A stretch of 62,568 bases of DNA, taken from the NCBI GenBank assembly GCA_024762925.1, contig JANTGM010000024.1:1-62568 (forward strand), given 5' to 3'. This DNA comes from Kofleriaceae bacterium. Its GTDB lineage: Bacteria > Myxococcota_A > Polyangia > Haliangiales > Haliangiaceae. The position numbers and the translations under genes were made by a program. The notes beneath the pieces are model-generated. The model saw nothing but the letters and a program-made list of their open reading frames with translations, ran no database searches and was not told where the DNA came from. Numbering within the stretch: the first letter of the stretch is position 1; the number at the start of each line of letters is the position of its first letter. Positions 54,467-62,568 of this stretch are shown in pieces.

Positions 54467-57235
54467 CTACTTCAGAGTCGGGTCGATGATGCGCACATTG
54501 TCGAGACCAGCTTCCGCGAAGGCCGCGTCAAGCGTCGCCCGGTCTGCCATGTTGACGATGATCTCCTTATTGGGATCGAGCTCAACAGCCATAAGCGCCT
54601 TCACTTGTCGTGGCATAACAGAAGCAACGCCACGAGCGAGCTTGTCGTAATAGTCTGGATCCAAGTTGTACCGAGCTATGGCCGAGAGACGCCCAACCAG
54701 TGTGTAGGACTCGGTAGATTGAGCGAGAAGCGTCTTGAGCACCTTGTGGCGGGCTGTGACAAAGTCGCGATTGAAATCGACACCGTCACGTAGCTCCTGC
54801 AGCTTGGCTCGCATGAACTTCAAGCTCTCACCAGCACGAGGTGCGTCAACCGTGCCACTCACCTGGTAGTAGGTTGGTCCAACGCTATTTCGACGACCGG
54901 CGCGAACACCGTAACTCGAACCAAGCTCGGTTCGGACTGCTGCCATACGCAACGTCATCATTTCAGTGAGAACCATACGAGCTGCCTGCTGCCCATCGAT
55001 GCCGCCCGGTGCGGGGAAGATGATTGAGACACGCATCTGCGGCATACCCTCTTTGCCGACGACACCAATGTACTCAGGACCAGTGCGCTCAGGGGTTGCA
55101 AGCGTTGCAGCTTCGTCCTTGGATCCACCGCTCCAATGCCCAAAAGAATCGCCGATGATCTTGCGGGCCTTCTCAACATCGAAGTTGCCAGCAATGATGA
55201 GTGTCGCGTTCTTGGCTGAGTAGTGCTTGCGCCCAAAGCTGTGTGCTGCGTCCATACCGATCTTGCTTAGAGTCTTTGGAGTCGCCGAGCCTTTGGTGGT
55301 GTATGGGTGGTCAGCTCCATATACTGCCTTCGCGATCTCCATCGAGTAGGTGTAGTCACGTTGGTAGCTTGGGCGCTTAAATCGGTCTTTGAGGCTCTTT
55401 TGATACTCTTCAATTCCAGCTTGGCTGATGCGTCCAGCCTTGATGATGCGCTCAAGTCCATTGACCACTTCGCGCAGATAGATGTTCATGCCGCGAGCGG
55501 TAAACGTTGTGTGGTCCATGCCACCTCGGCCTCCCACGGAAACTCCAGATGCTTGCATCGCTTCTGAGTCCATTGGCAGGCTGAGCGAGGCGGCAACGTT
55601 CGCAAGGCCCGACTTGGAAACAGGCTCATTCACGCTGCCAGTGTTGAAGATAAGGTTTGCGTGGACAATTGGAAGACCTTGGTAGGGCAGCAATACGACC
55701 TTCATGCCATTGCCGAGCGTGTAGCGCTCTGCCTTGACCAAGATGGAGTCGGAGTGCGGCATTGGCAGTGGAGTATTGGCGGTCGCGGGATCGATTGTCG
55801 GATCAGACTTTTTCTCATGGCTCTTGCCCGAGAACTTGAGCCCCGCTCGCTTGTCACCAGAATTTCCTGAGGTACTTGCCTTGGCGATGAAGACGAGAGC
55901 TTTGTCCTTTGCGAGGGTCTTCTTAACGAAGCTCTTGAACTTGCCCGCATCGAGTTTGTCGATGCTGTCGAGGTGCTTGTAGAAGTAATTGTCTTCGCCC
56001 TCAAAGCTCACGCGCTTGTCGAACTGAACTGCGTCCGAAACAAATTCTGCCCGGGCGCTAATGGGTTCCATGCTCGAAACGAAACTCTGTTTGCGCAGCG
56101 AACGCTGGCGCTCCTGCTGCTTGAAGTTGCCGGTCTCGAAGTAGCGGTGGGTACTGGCTGCGGCCTTCCACACAAAATCGAGGCACTCATCAACACTCTT
56201 GCCCTTGCGAATCTCGAAGCTCGCAATCATGACAGGAGCCAAGTAGCCACCGAGTTCGGATACCCTGGCGAGGTCGCAGACGCCGTACTCATCGCCCATG
56301 CTGCCCGCCTGTGAGGCGAGGGCAACTTGCATGAATGCAGCGTTGTCGTGTTCCGGGGTGTAGTGCGGAGGCATCGCCCAAAGCACGTTCACAACCGTGC
56401 GTTCGAGATCAAACTCTTTGGTGATGGTGTGCTTCTTGATGGAGATTGGCGTTACCTCGCGGCGTGGCGCAGGGTTGCCGGGCGGAATGTGACCGAAGAA
56501 CTTGTTTGTGAGTTTGCCGATTTCGTCCTGGTTCACGTTCCCGGTAACAACAATCGTTGCGCGCGATGGCACGTAGTAGTCCGACATAAATTTGCAGACA
56601 TCATCCATTGTGATGTTGGAGAGCTGCTCATCGTTGCCACCAACCATCTCGTGGTACGGGTGACCTTCGGGATACGCCGCGCGCAATGTCTCGTAGAGCA
56701 TTTGCCCATCGGGCGTTCCCATGCGCTGCCGAATCTCGTTGCGAACAACTTCGCGCTCACGCTCAAATTGCTCTTCGGGAATCAGTTTGCAACCAGCCTC
56801 AAGACGAAGTGCTTCAATCTGAAGAAGCGTTTTGACGTCCTCTTTCGGTGCCTGCAAAAAGTAGTGGGTCTTGTCCCAAATCGTGTACGCGTTAAAGAAC
56901 GTCGCAATCTGTGGGAGGATTTCGAACGTCGGTGGGCGACTCTCGATGGGCGTGCCTTCTTTGCCAAAGCGATGCTGAAACATCATGTGCTCGACCAAGT
57001 GAGCGAGTCCCGCCTTGCCCTTGGGGTCTTCGTTGGCGCCAACTTCATAGCGAACGTCAACCTGTGCAAGCGGGGTCGTTTCATCGGGAATGACAACGAG
57101 ACGAAGGCCGTTGGGGAGCGAGGCCTTGAGCACCGGTGTGTGCACAGCAAATTGTGGATTGGCACCGGGACCGCAAGCTGTAAATGCCAGCCCGGTCACG
57201 AGGAGTGCCGCGAAAAGAGGCGTAGAGCGCTTCAT
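54467..57235 (-). CDS. M16 family zinc metallopeptidase, two-repeat fused form, lipoprotein
   Basis: A 922-residue protein with lipobox FTAC. The N-terminal half has the inverted zinc motif HLVEH (GLAHLVEHMMFQH) and the downstream Glu in VVRNEIRQRMG, so it is catalytic. The C-terminal half repeats the fold (SGLANVAASLSLPM at the equivalent site) but lacks HxxEH, as expected for the non-catalytic partner. Fusion of both halves parallels pitrilysin-type enzymes. It likely degrades peptides in the periplasm or outside. A terminator follows. Confidence 0.93.
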   Translation of the reverse strand: MKRSTPLFAALLVTGLAFTACGPGANPQFAVHTPVLKASLPNGLRLVVIPDETTPLAQVDVRYEVGANEDPKGKAGLAHLVEHMMFQHRFGKEGTPIESRPPTFEILPQIATFFNAYTIWDKTHYFLQAPKEDVKTLLQIEALRLEAGCKLIPEEQFEREREVVRNEIRQRMGTPDGQMLYETLRAAYPEGHPYHEMVGGNDEQLSNITMDDVCKFMSDYYVPSRATIVVTGNVNQDEIGKLTNKFFGHIPPGNPAPRREVTPISIKKHTITKEFDLERTVVNVLWAMPPHYTPEHDNAAFMQVALASQAGSMGDEYGVCDLARVSELGGYLAPVMIASFEIRKGKSVDECLDFVWKAAASTHRYFETGNFKQQERQRSLRKQSFVSSMEPISARAEFVSDAVQFDKRVSFEGEDNYFYKHLDSIDKLDAGKFKSFVKKTLAKDKALVFIAKASTSGNSGDKRAGLKFSGKSHEKKSDPTIDPATANTPLPMPHSDSILVKAERYTLGNGMKVVLLPYQGLPIVHANLIFNTGSVNEPVSKSGLANVAASLSLPMDSEAMQASGVSVGGRGGMDHTTFTARGMNIYLREVVNGLERIIKAGRISQAGIEEYQKSLKDRFKRPSYQRDYTYSMEIAKAVYGADHPYTTKGSATPKTLSKIGMDAAHSFGRKHYSAKNATLIIAGNFDVEKARKIIGDSFGHWSGGSKDEAATLATPERTGPEYIGVVGKEGMPQMRVSIIFPAPGGIDGQQAARMVLTEMMTLRMAAVRTELGSSYGVRAGRRNSVGPTYYQVSGTVDAPRAGESLKFMRAKLQELRDGVDFNRDFVTARHKVLKTLLAQSTESYTLVGRLSAIARYNLDPDYYDKLARGVASVMPRQVKALMAVELDPNKEIIVNMADRATLDAAFAEAGLDNVRIIDPTLK

Positions 57236-57400
57236 CCAGCGATTGTGGACAAGATCGACGGTAATGCAAGGACGTGTTGCCTACCTTGACTGACAGTGGC
57301 CCCAAGTCGTGTCATTTTAATTGTCATTTTCAACACATGAACCTAGGTCACCCAAACTGCCGCACCCGCGAAGATCAGACCGGGATGGTTAATTCTCGCC

Positions 57401-58099
57401 GTGTCCAGCAGCGAAGAGACGAACCCGACCACAGACTCCTCAGCCGATGATGGTGTATTTGGCAATATCTTCATCGGCATCGCCGGCATGATTGGCGCCG
57501 GCAAATCCACCCTCGCAACAGCGCTGGGTGAGCACCTCGGCATCGACGCGTACTACGAGCCGGTTGCCGACAATGACTACCTCGAGGACTTCTACACCGA
57601 CACCAAGCGTTACTCCTTTGCGATGCAGGTCTACCTGCTCAATCGACGCTTCCAACAGCACCAGGAGATCATCTGGAAGGGCAAGTCGGCCGTACAAGAC
57701 CGAACCATCTACGAGGACTCGATTTTTGCGCGCATGCTCGCAGAAACGGGACTGATGGACGCGCGCGACTACCGAACCTACCAGCAGCTCTTTCGACACA
57801 TGAGTAACTTCATGTGCAAACCCAGCGTCATTGTTTACCTGGATGTCTCGCCGACAACCTCGATGGAGCGCATCAAGATGCGGAGTCGTGGTGTTGAGGC
57901 GGATATCCAGCTCTCGTATCTTGAAGCGTTGCACGAAGGCTACGAGCGGTTTGTCAAGGACATCTCCCGAGTCATCCCTGTGATTCGAATTGACTACGAG
58001 CGGTTTGCAACCGCTGATGAGATGGCTGAGGTCATAAAGCGCGAGTACCTCGATGCGAACTTCATGCGCGAAGCGGCTCGATTTGATCCCACGCGCTAA
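57401..58099 (+). CDS. deoxynucleoside kinase (dAK/dGK/dCK family)
   Basis: A 232-residue salvage kinase. P-loop GMIGAGKSTLA (about residues 30-40), substrate-binding YYEPV and the DRT signature (QDRTIYED), and the lid Arg-rich segment IKMRSRGVEADI are all present. It phosphorylates deoxynucleosides using ATP. The GTG start leaves a 22-residue acidic N-terminal extension that is not part of the core. The gene lies in a 165-bp AT-rich gap divergent from the M16 gene. Confidence 0.92.
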   Translation: MSSSEETNPTTDSSADDGVFGNIFIGIAGMIGAGKSTLATALGEHLGIDAYYEPVADNDYLEDFYTDTKRYSFAMQVYLLNRRFQQHQEIIWKGKSAVQDRTIYEDSIFARMLAETGLMDARDYRTYQQLFRHMSNFMCKPSVIVYLDVSPTTSMERIKMRSRGVEADIQLSYLEALHEGYERFVKDISRVIPVIRIDYERFATADEMAEVIKREYLDANFMREAARFDPTR

Positions 58100-58156
58100 C
58101 AAGCAGCGATCGCCTGACGATCTCTGGCCGCCATGCACACTTTGCTAGCTGCAGTG

Positions 58157-58185
58157 TAGACATCGTCGATGGCCGTGCTTAGCCT
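58157..58185 (+). promoter_or_regulatory. sigma70-like promoter, leaderless start of SDR gene
   Basis: TAGACA (58157-58162), 17-nt spacer, TAGCCT (58180-58185), then 6 nt to the ATG at 58192. Confidence 0.5.
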
Positions 58186-58191
58186 GGCGGC

Positions 58192-58959
58192 ATGCAACTC
58201 TCCGACATGAAGATCATCATTACCGGTGCCGGCGGCGGCATGGGCGCACACTTTGCTACTCGCGTTGTCGAAGCCGGTGGACAAGCCTCCGTCTGCGATC
58301 TTGGTGAGGAGGGTCTCAAGGCTCTCGCAGATGCTTGTGCGAGCCTACCGGGCAAACTTCACCACCAAGTTTGTGACGTCTCGAACGAGGAGGCCATTGG
58401 CAAATTCGTCGACTGGTCCTTTGAGCAAATGGGCGGCCTCAATGGGCTTGTAAACAACGCAGGCCTCCTTCGCGACGGCCTTCTCGTCAAGAAAGATCGC
58501 AACACAGGCGAGATCATCAAGATGAGCAGAGAGCAGTGGCAGCTCGTCATTGACGTTAATCTGACGGGCGCAACCTTGATGGTTCGCGATGTGGTCGCAA
58601 AAATGGCAGGTGAGGGGCAATCCCCTGGCGTCGTAATCAACATGTCATCCCTTGCGCGTTATGGCAACCGTGGTCAGAGTAACTATGTGGCTGCCAAAGC
58701 GGCTCTTGCTGCAAATACCGTCACCTGGGCCCGAGAGTTCGGCAAATTTGGCATTCGTGTTGGCGCCATTGCACCGGGTATGATTGAAACTCCTATGACT
58801 CGCGGTATGAACGAGAAAGCTCGCAATGCCCTGGTTGCTGCAGTGCCCGTCGGCCGCGTGGGCGAACCAGAGGACATCTGGAAAGCTGTGCAGTTCATCA
58901 TTGAATGCGACTACTTCACCGGCCGCACAATTGATGTGGACGGTGGGCTTACGATGTAG
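58192..58959 (+). CDS. short-chain dehydrogenase/reductase, 3-hydroxyacyl-CoA dehydrogenase-like
   Basis: A 255-residue SDR with the cofactor loop TGAGGGMG (residues 12-19), NNAG, catalytic Ser in NMSSLARYG and YVAAK (Tyr/Lys). The closing VDGGLTM and the overall block pattern resemble type II 3-hydroxyacyl-CoA dehydrogenases and FabG-like enzymes. An Asp near the end of the second strand (CDLG) suggests NAD(H). The next gene overlaps its stop by one base. Confidence 0.9.
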   Translation: MQLSDMKIIITGAGGGMGAHFATRVVEAGGQASVCDLGEEGLKALADACASLPGKLHHQVCDVSNEEAIGKFVDWSFEQMGGLNGLVNNAGLLRDGLLVKKDRNTGEIIKMSREQWQLVIDVNLTGATLMVRDVVAKMAGEGQSPGVVINMSSLARYGNRGQSNYVAAKAALAANTVTWAREFGKFGIRVGAIAPGMIETPMTRGMNEKARNALVAAVPVGRVGEPEDIWKAVQFIIECDYFTGRTIDVDGGLTM

Positions 58960-59801
58960 TGGACGGCGTAACCAAAGGCCACGAGCTCCAAGTCCTTCCC
59001 AAGGAGCTCCGTGTTGAAAAGCGGGTTAGCAATGCCGTTCGCGCCGGCGCGATTGCTTGGCTGCCAATCATCATCCTGGCACCGGTAGCCCTCATGGTTG
59101 AGGTGGTGCCGGCTGCCATCGGAATTCTTCTGATCACCGGGTTGACGATGCGCGAGTTGCGTCGGGCCCGCTCCGATCTCTTGCCACACCTCGAACTCGC
59201 GGACAGTGGAGACATCGAGGAAGCCACACATCGAGTGGCAATGATGGCAAAGCGCGAGCGCAACTGGCGGCGCAAAGCGTTTCTCATTGGTGTGCTTTCC
59301 AATCTAGAGTTGCGAGCGGGCAACCGAGAAAACGCCGAAGCCATGGCTCGAGAGGCGGTCCGCCACAGACAACACCGACAGCCTGTGCTGGAGCGCTCGC
59401 TGCGTGCGAACCTTGCGATGATTCTTGCCCTCGGGGGCGAGACAGACGAGGCGATGGAGCTGCTGCCGCAAAAGCCAACCCCCGACCCTGTCACCGACAC
59501 CCCGCGCATGGTGGTTTGGGCGCGAAACGGACGTTGGGAAGAACTCGTAGCCTACAAGTACCATCGGCTCCCGCAAATGCAGGGCATGCGCCACTCAAAC
59601 CGTGTGATGGCACTCTGCAAGGCAATGGCGCTGGCTCACACGGGAAGCGGCGCACTAAAACTGCAACGGTACCTGGACGAAGCCAAGCCACGACTTGAGG
59701 ATGAGTTTAACTACCTGTCCTGCGACTGGCCTGAGCTTGCGCAGTTCATTGAGAGCCACCCAGACCTGCGCCATCGTCGATCGATTCTCGAGCGAGCATA
59801 A
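58959..59801 (+). CDS. membrane protein with TPR-like helical domain, unknown function
   Basis: A 280-residue protein. Two adjacent membrane segments lie near residues 27-65 (IAWLPIIILAPVALMVEVV, AAIGILLITGLT). The rest is helical with TPR-like pairs (NLELRAGNRENAEAMAREAV, RANLAMILALGGETDEAMELL). GTG start overlaps the SDR stop, implying cotranslation. Function is unknown; a scaffold at the inner membrane is possible. Confidence 0.7.
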   Translation: MDGVTKGHELQVLPKELRVEKRVSNAVRAGAIAWLPIIILAPVALMVEVVPAAIGILLITGLTMRELRRARSDLLPHLELADSGDIEEATHRVAMMAKRERNWRRKAFLIGVLSNLELRAGNRENAEAMAREAVRHRQHRQPVLERSLRANLAMILALGGETDEAMELLPQKPTPDPVTDTPRMVVWARNGRWEELVAYKYHRLPQMQGMRHSNRVMALCKAMALAHTGSGALKLQRYLDEAKPRLEDEFNYLSCDWPELAQFIESHPDLRHRRSILERA

Positions 59802-59824
59802 GCATCGGCTTCGGTTCACAGACG

Positions 59825-61513
59825 CTAGGGCCCCATTTCAATGCGGTACACCGAGCAATGCGATGTCACAAGTGCTTGAGCGCCACGACTCATGAGCCTC
59901 ATGTCTCCGCTCAGAGTCGCGTCATCAAGTCTCTGAAGCTTCCTAGAACCCATCTTTCGCGAAAAGAGTTCTAGCTCCTCATTCTCGTTGAGACAGAGAC
60001 AGACGCCACTGTCCAAGACCGCCAAATTTCCAGTAGCAACTTCTACATCCTCGATGATTCGGCAATCATAGTCTGTGAAGTGCTCATTGAAACGGAATAC
60101 CAAACGGTCCATCTGCCCCTCTCGGTTCACGGTTGCGACCAATACATTCCTCTCAAACGATGCATCCACTAGCGTCGCTCCGAAGAACTCTGAAATCGCA
60201 ACCTGGTAACTAAACCCCGCCTTTGGCAGCAAGCTCACATAGGTCGCACCAAGAAGATTCTGGACGACAAAACCCGGCCACAGTTGGGTTGCATTCGCTA
60301 CAACGTTCACCGCGACCGAGAGAGATATGCTCAGGGCTCCGCTCGCTCCACCCAGTTGAACTTCGCTAATCTTTGTGCCGTGGTGAACGTAGAGCCGCCC
60401 CTGGTAGGGAACCGCTGCCTGCGTGACCAAGGGCAGTCTACAGAGCTGGCTAGTCTCGAGGTCAAGCAACTGGAGTTCATCTGACGTTCGTGAAACGGCC
60501 AATGGTTGATTCTGCGGCCCAAAGACAATGCCCGCGAAATTGGCCGGCGTGCTGGCCAGCTTCTGTTGATGGTTCCAGATACCGTCCTTCGCAGCGGTCA
60601 ACATGTGCGGCCCCGACGCATAGGTCGCTCGAATCTCAGACTCTCGTGACTCGACCGGATGGTAGAGAATCGATGCGCCATTTCGAATCGGCGTGACGAC
60701 CAGTGGCGCCAATGCGCGGGCTGTGGCGCTCGCAGGTGGCGAACCGCGAAAACCCTCTTCGAAAACCCGACGGAACCACTCTCGATATCCAGCGGGAATA
60801 CTCGGGAGTGCGTATGTCGTCTTTGGAACCCGCACGTCTGAGTTGAAAACGGAGAGATTGGCACGCATGCGCGCATCAAGCCCTTTGCAAGTGGGGTGTT
60901 TTCCCTTGTAGGGATGGATTCCAATGAACATTTGAAAGGCGATGATCGCGAACGAGAACCAATCGCTGTTGGGCGAGAAGCGGTGTGCCTGCTGGTGTCG
61001 ATCTCGGATGGAATCCATGATTGCCGTCGCTGGATAGCTGGGAGTTTGATACGAATCCACATCGACAAAGAACACATCTTTGAAGTCACGTGACACGAGG
61101 AAATTGAGTTCGTTGCCATCGACGAGCAGAGCGCCAGCAGTATGCACCGACGCTATGCCTTCGCGTAGCTGCTGCACCAAGTGGAGAATCTGCGAGACGC
61201 CGATGCCGTGCCGAGTTCGAAACGCCCTTGAGAAGAGCTGGCATAAGACAAAAGCGTCCTGCACATGCCGCATTGTGTAGCCAACGGGAGCCCCTCGCTT
61301 GGTCATACTCAGAGTGCTCTCGGGGCCAACGATCCGAGCGTCTCTTATGGCCGCGAGCTCAGATATTTTCTGCTCCGGAATCATGTGACTCGGATCGGTG
61401 TAGAGCTTGTAGGCAACTCCGCCTTGAGCATATACCGAGGCCTGCCCGCCCTGGCCCACAAAGCTCTTCTTCGGGAGGTTAATGGAGGTTTGATTATCGA
61501 TCCACACTCTCAT
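59825..61513 (-). CDS. atypical protein kinase with C-terminal beta-rich domain
   Basis: A 562-residue protein. The kinase-like half (about 1-290) has a glycine loop GQGGQASVY (20-28), Lys36 (VAYKLY), a catalytic-loop equivalent LVDGNELNFL that keeps Asp132 and Asn137, and DVD (151-153) for DFG, so activity is plausible. SDWFSFAIIAFQMFIGIHPYKG follows. The C-terminal 270 residues look like propeller-type beta blades. Its ATG overlaps the stop of the PP2C gene (ATGA). It resembles kinases paired with PP2C phosphatases in ter-like stress systems. Confidence 0.75.
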   Translation of the reverse strand: MRVWIDNQTSINLPKKSFVGQGGQASVYAQGGVAYKLYTDPSHMIPEQKISELAAIRDARIVGPESTLSMTKRGAPVGYTMRHVQDAFVLCQLFSRAFRTRHGIGVSQILHLVQQLREGIASVHTAGALLVDGNELNFLVSRDFKDVFFVDVDSYQTPSYPATAIMDSIRDRHQQAHRFSPNSDWFSFAIIAFQMFIGIHPYKGKHPTCKGLDARMRANLSVFNSDVRVPKTTYALPSIPAGYREWFRRVFEEGFRGSPPASATARALAPLVVTPIRNGASILYHPVESRESEIRATYASGPHMLTAAKDGIWNHQQKLASTPANFAGIVFGPQNQPLAVSRTSDELQLLDLETSQLCRLPLVTQAAVPYQGRLYVHHGTKISEVQLGGASGALSISLSVAVNVVANATQLWPGFVVQNLLGATYVSLLPKAGFSYQVAISEFFGATLVDASFERNVLVATVNREGQMDRLVFRFNEHFTDYDCRIIEDVEVATGNLAVLDSGVCLCLNENEELELFSRKMGSRKLQRLDDATLSGDMRLMSRGAQALVTSHCSVYRIEMGP

Positions 61514-62304
61514 GACATGCCCTTTCGGAGCGTGAGTCCTGCCACTGCGAGATCGTCCTGATGCACCCACTGACGGGTTCTGCAGGTTCTTCCGAGAAAC
61601 CGCTTGCAGCGCCGTTGCACAAAGGACCCACGGGTAGTCTTCATGGCACAAAGCTCTGCAATAGCAGCATGCACATGTGCTCCGGGCCCCTCGAACGAAG
61701 ACGCCCCGTCAGACAGGAGTAAGAGAAACTCGTACTCTCCGACATCAAGCACGATTTGCGTTGTAAAGTCCGCTGCAAGCAACTGCTCGCGCTCCTCGCA
61801 CACAACACCATCAATACACCGCGTGATGCGCCGAACTCCGTAGCCCGCATCAAAATAGGCCTGCATGCGCCTCTCGTCGAGTAGGTAGCTCAAGTACGCG
61901 GGTGCTCCGCTGTCGGAAAACTCCCAGCTGACCAGTGCACCGTCATTGCGTCGGGCCGCAACGAATCCATCTCCGGCCACGCTGACGTGCAAGCATGAAT
62001 CGTCGACAACAAATGCCGAAAGCAGTGTCGCGTCTAGGCAGAAGGGCTGGCCTCCAAACAGGGACACCGCTGCCGCTGCGCGACGAGCAATCCACAGTGG
62101 ATCGAAGTCTTGCTCGAAAATCCGCAGCCGACGCTCGGCGGCATGCACTAAGAGGCGCGCGCCAAGGTCGGTGTCTTCCGACCCAGAACACCCATCGCTA
62201 ACGAGGGCATAGCCGGTGACTCGCCCTCGCGCCACCCCCGTCCTTGCATAGTCCTGGCAAACCTTGTGGCTGGCGCCAATCGCATAGAAGTGGTCACTGT
62301 CCAT
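61510..62304 (-). CDS. PP2C-type protein phosphatase
   Basis: A 264-residue PPM-family phosphatase. Metal-binding residues are in QDYA (Asp18), SDGCSGSEDTD (Asp37), LLLLSDGASSFEG and HQDDLAVAGL, the usual motifs 1, 2, 8 and 11. The ATG at 62304 has AAGGA 9 nt upstream; the frame is open to 62562 but that extension contains a large palindrome and is not protein-like. It is translationally coupled to the atypical kinase, its likely opponent. Confidence 0.82.
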   Translation of the reverse strand: MDSDHFYAIGASHKVCQDYARTGVARGRVTGYALVSDGCSGSEDTDLGARLLVHAAERRLRIFEQDFDPLWIARRAAAAVSLFGGQPFCLDATLLSAFVVDDSCLHVSVAGDGFVAARRNDGALVSWEFSDSGAPAYLSYLLDERRMQAYFDAGYGVRRITRCIDGVVCEEREQLLAADFTTQIVLDVGEYEFLLLLSDGASSFEGPGAHVHAAIAELCAMKTTRGSFVQRRCKRFLGRTCRTRQWVHQDDLAVAGLTLRKGMS

Positions 62305-62452
62305 GACTCTGGTCCTTTCTCTGTTGACTCCGTCGGGGTTGCCAAGCGCGCTGCCGTTGCGTTTCCGCGGGTACTCTTCGGTGAAGTTCGTCAGCGCGCC
62401 TTTGGGGTTGCAGCTTGTGAGCTCTGCGCTGTGGCACGAGTGTGCGATCCCG

Positions 62453-62498
62453 TCGCGATCACGAATCAATGTCCATGGATATTGATTCGTGATCGCGA
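62453..62498. promoter_or_regulatory. 46-bp near-perfect palindrome
   Basis: Two arms of about 22 bp, each beginning CGCGATCACGAATCAAT, meet at TCCATGGA with a single internal mismatch pair. The dyad is centred 171 nt before the phosphatase ATG. It may be a large operator, a hairpin in the leader, or a recombination site. There is no T-tract, so a terminator is unlikely. Confidence 0.7.
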
Positions 62499-62537
62499 AG
62501 TCAGCTCGTTTGCTGGCGAGGCGGGAAGAGGGAGTTT

Positions 62538-62568
62538 GCTGGGGCAAGCGACCGAGGAACAACGAAGA
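62538..62568. repeat. short dispersed repeat, copy at right edge
   Basis: Shares its first 12 bp exactly with position 1-12 and continues with a similar purine-rich stretch. The copy may extend beyond the window. Confidence 0.35.

Larger units (their letters stand above)
62305..62568. other. upstream region of the phosphatase-kinase pair
   Basis: It holds the phosphatase ribosome-binding site (AAGGA near 62315), a 46-bp near-perfect palindrome and, near the window edge, a copy of a short repeat also present at position 1. No gene is supported. Confidence 0.5.

Noticed and set aside
56327-57289. Long open frame (320 codons) on the + strand
   Set aside because: It is antisense to the M16 peptidase, has no recognisable domain, and its composition (many Val, Arg, Phe) is that of a mirrored coding frame.
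57440-58138. 232-codon open frame antisense to the deoxynucleoside kinase
   Set aside because: The + strand frame has clear P-loop and DRT motifs; the antisense product has none.

Overview
The window reads as a contiguous chromosomal stretch from a free-living, Gram-negative bacterium of the Myxococcota/Bradymonadota (former Deltaproteobacteria) type. Evidence: a MYXO-CTERM-like surface protein with thrombospondin type 3 repeats, many lipoproteins, two FHA-sigma54 activators, Hanks-type kinases (one a pseudokinase with a PEGA domain), an FHA-DUF4388 protein, a MshEN protein and a PilZ-like protein. No rRNA, tRNA, CRISPR array, prophage or intact insertion sequence was recognised. Phylum placement is inference; no marker gene was compared.

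Layout. 0-6 kb: PEP-synthase/PPDK regulatory kinase, an outer-membrane lipoprotein, then a reverse block with an FHA-sigma54 activator coupled to a zinc-ribbon membrane protein, and a rhomboid-like protein lacking the catalytic dyad. 6-7.5 kb: two lipoproteins. 7.6-10.8 kb: tolQ-tolR-tolA-tolB (no pal), followed by a Ppx/GppA phosphatase. 11.8-17.6 kb: an envelope-glycan-like set (GT39-type membrane glycosyltransferase, GT2 glycosyltransferase, sulfotransferase, two methyltransferases, WbqC family). 17.8-22.4 kb: MYXO-CTERM protein, serine hydrolase, PilZ-like protein, PHB-depolymerase-like lipoprotein. 22.9-26.6 kb: MshEN protein divergent from the 2-oxoacid:ferredoxin oxidoreductase korAB, closed by a strong terminator. 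26.7-37.1 kb: signalling block (retropepsin-like lipoprotein, active-type kinase, FHA-sigma54 activator, FHA-DUF4388 protein, lipase, pseudokinase). 37.2-39 kb: tandem metallo-beta-lactamase-fold hydrolases. 39-43.1 kb: reverse operon of a Cys-rich lipoprotein, two FadL-like porins and a propeller-like lipoprotein. 43.3-49.7 kb: dtd, two peptide-type ABC permeases, a Rieske protein, a Gly-rich lipoprotein and an M1 aminopeptidase. 50-57.2 kb: thiopurine methyltransferase, pullulanase, class 3 lipase, fused M16 peptidase. 57.4-62.3 kb: deoxynucleoside kinase, SDR, a membrane protein, and a coupled PP2C phosphatase/atypical kinase pair preceded by a 46-bp near-perfect palindrome.

The most general observation is regulatory. 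About half of the genes that start a transcription unit have a TANNNT -10-like hexamer 6-9 nt before the start codon, sometimes with a TTGACY-like -35 element, and no Shine-Dalgarno sequence. This predicts widespread leaderless mRNAs and helps fix several GTG and internal ATG starts. Genes inside operons are instead joined by ATGA/GTGA-type overlaps, and a few genes have ordinary Shine-Dalgarno leaders.
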